Origin: Drosophila miranda
Lineage: Eukaryota > Arthropoda > Insecta > Diptera > Drosophilidae
Direction of reading: 5' to 3'
Assembly: GCF_003369915.1 (NCBI RefSeq)
Contig: NC_046674.1
Coordinates: forward strand, 12,338,001-12,402,000
DNA: 64,000 nt
Shown here: in pieces, positions 61,949 through 64,000 of the stretch
Numbering within the stretch: the first letter of the stretch is position 1
How the letters are laid out: each line of letters opens with the position of its first letter
The notes under the pieces: model-generated
Told to the model about the DNA's origin: nothing
What the model saw: the letters and a program-made list of their open reading frames with translations, nothing else
The model's database searches: none
Translations under genes and position numbers: made by a program

Positions 61949-64000
61949 TTATAAAATCGTGCAAACACGCGACGCTTGTTGCTCGCCATGTCCGTTGTTT
62001 AAACTCAGCTCGCTGTTCACTTTATTTTTGTTGTGGTGCTGCGCTGCTGCCGGCGGAGGCGGTCGCGTCTCATCTGAGTTCAAAAGAATACAAAGTTTTC
62101 AGGTAAATTTATACATATGTATGTACATATTCACAGTAATTAATCAGTGCGTGATCTTACCCTCAATATCGACGGCCCTTTCGTTGCGACATGAGAGCCG
62201 CATGTTATCCAGAAACTGCTGAACGAAACCCTTGGTCTCCTCCTCTGTTTTCTGGGTAACCGCCTGGACATGGGAATGCGTTCGCATTTCCATTGCCCGC
62301 AAGTCATCCTGCATGGCCTTTTTGCTGCGCTCCACAACGGCATCCAGGGGATCATCGTAGGGATTGCTTGGCTCGAAAGGCGTGCTGTCGTCGAACTGCG
62401 CTCGATTCCCGTTGCCCGCTGAATTGTGATTCGAGTTCACAGACGCCGTCGTCCGTTCATCCTCCTCCCCAGAGCCCAAGGTGGTGTTTGTCTTAGGACC
62501 GCCTTCCTTCGAAGAAATGTCCATGTCATCCTCGTCACCACGTGGCGTGGACACTGGAGTAGTCTGAGGATCCGCTTCGCGGGCTGCCTTGATCTGGAAC
62601 AGCGACGATATATTCTCCTTGGCGCCAAGCACCTCGCTGGAGATCTTGTGGGTCACCGAGTCCATGGCCCTGCCCATGGAGTCTTTCGTATCGGAGGCTG
62701 CCTTTGCTGCACTGCTTCCTGCCTGCTCCATCGCGTGCATTGCATCGTTGGCCATGCGCTGGGCACTCTTGCCTGCGGCTCCGACTGCATCGCCTACAGC
62801 ATCCACTGCTCCGCGAGCACCTGTAGCCATGCGCTCGCCAGCCGCTTCCATGGATTTCTTTGCTTCTTGGGCGGCATTCTTCACTGCCATCTGGATCGAG
62901 TCTTGCCTGGAGTTCAGATCATCCCTCATCTCTTCAGTAGCCCTCAAAGCGCCGTCTTTGTGCTCGGCCACTGTCTTCTCCACGCGCTCTTCCACCTGTT
63001 GCAGCATCTGCTCGGCATCCGACTCCAGCTCCTCCATCGAGTCCTCTAGGGATGTGTCTGGCATTTGCTCCTCCACCTTGGCCGTGACATCCACCCCGTT
63101 GTTGATGAACCGTATCTCGTTGACCACCTTGCTGCCATCCCTGGAGTCCTTCGTTGTGGTTATCTCCACCGCTAGCTGCTCATCCTCCTCTGTGGGTGGC
63201 GTGGGCGTGGACACTTGAATGGTGGCAGGGGCAGACACCTCTTCCACCGTCTCCAGGCTATCGACCAGCTCGGGCGACGTCCTCTCCAGGTGCTCATGAT
63301 CCATGGCCGCCTCGTACGAGAAGTTCCGTATGGGCGTCTTTTTGACGGTTTGTGGAGTGCTGCCATTGCTGCTGTCTGGATATGGTGTGCGCGGACGCAG
63401 CATCTGCTTCTCCTGGCTGCCCTCCAGCTTCTCCAAAGGATTACCTGCCTGCACAAAGCGTGCCGACTGCAGAGAACCGATCGAATCTGTCGGGGATTTG
63501 GGTGGTGGTGGTGTGGGCGTATGCGTGGGAGGAGTTGGTAGTTTATCCATTGAATCCATGGGTTTTACTTCGGCTGCCATGGCTTTTACTGAGGGTTCCA
63601 TGCGTTTTGTAGGAGATTTCATGCTTTTTGTAGGAGATTCCGTGGGTGCTGATGGTTCCATCTGCTTGTGTTCTGCACTTTGGGGTTTCGTCGGTAGCTG
63701 CTCCTCCTTTTGGTTGTTCGGGATTGCGTCCTCTTCATTGCCATTTACCTCTGGCTCTTTCGAATGTGCCTCATAATTTGCCTGTACTGCCTTCGATTCC
63801 TCCTTTGCCTCCTCAACTGTATCCTTGGTGGCTTTTCCTTCCTCTTCTGCCACGTTACCATTCGTTAAATGCTTTACAGCCTCCATGGCTGCCGCTGTTC
63901 CAGCTGCAGTGGCTGCTCCCGCAGCTATGCCCAATCCCTTGTCCGGGGACATAGCCTCCATCTCCTCCGCCACCTGTTGTTGCTTGGTGAGGCTGCGGCC
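61949..64000 (-). CDS. 3' part of a large acidic Ala/Glu-rich protein ending in a CaaX-like box (partial)
   Basis: The frame is open to the window edge, so the 5' end is missing. Exon 62161-64000 (613 codons plus one base) is joined to exon 61949-62073 over an 87-bp intron (GAGG|GTAAGA ... CAG|ATGAGA). The visible part has alanine-rich and acidic segments, several SPTK/TPP-type phosphorylation-like sites (about residues 100-260 of the fragment), then a long charged helical region with Ala-rich heptad-like runs (AVDAVGDAVGAAGKSAQRMA), reminiscent of amphipathic membrane- or lipid-droplet-binding helices. The last exon is polar and ends ASRVCTIL. C-x-x-Leu is a geranylgeranylation-type CaaX motif. 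If the intron is retained the protein ends GKITH with no lipid site. I do not recognise the gene. Confidence 0.75.

Overview
The window is insect nuclear DNA and almost certainly Drosophila, probably not D. melanogaster itself. The evidence is short GT-AG introns, AT-rich intergenic DNA full of CAG-type microsatellites, TATA/TCAGT promoters at cuticle genes, DRE (TATCGATA) and GTATATTT-type promoters at housekeeping genes, and a gene set that from memory matches the 66C neighbourhood of Muller element D. An obscura-group species is a guess that the sequence alone cannot prove.

Layout: 1-3.9 kb is non-coding with dispersed repeats and a GC-rich minisatellite that may encode a small RG-rich peptide. 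3.9-5.6 kb (+) is NADP isocitrate dehydrogenase Idh, with an alternative mitochondrial first exon. 6.1-9.6 kb (+) is a six-exon membrane protein with CUB-like regions, an LDLa module, one membrane segment and PPxY motifs. 10.1-14.9 kb (-) is the RabGAP GAPcenA with two possible C-termini. 15.9-17.5 kb (+) is an HSPA14-type Hsp70. 17.6-19.0 kb (-) is the primase catalytic subunit, 19.5-20.8 kb (-) a PHAF1/UPF0183 protein, and 21.9-22.9 kb (-) Pex2. 23.3-24.3 kb holds a decayed LTR-retroelement fragment. From 25 to 43 kb four Rebers-Riddiford cuticle protein genes, all on the minus strand, are spread through long non-coding DNA. 43-48 kb is non-coding. 47.9-55.5 kb is a 3.8-kb direct tandem duplication carrying two copies of an unrecognised three-exon gene. 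57.2-58.9 kb (-) is a four-finger C2H2 protein whose stop codon is followed in frame by 158 and then 39 more open codons. 61.9-64 kb (-) is the 3' part of a large acidic, alanine-rich protein whose spliced last exon ends in a CaaX-like box.

The genes are not a pathway. Housekeeping genes (metabolism, DNA replication, peroxisome biogenesis, Rab control, ribosome-associated chaperone) sit tightly packed on the left, and stage-specific cuticle genes with larger regulatory spacing follow. The strongest items for follow-up are the two-step stop-codon readthrough configuration in the zinc-finger gene; the young tandem duplicate pair with 18 replacement versus 6 silent differences; a mobile repeat family found beside GTATATTT/DRE promoter cassettes; and the CaaX-like terminus that appears only after splicing.
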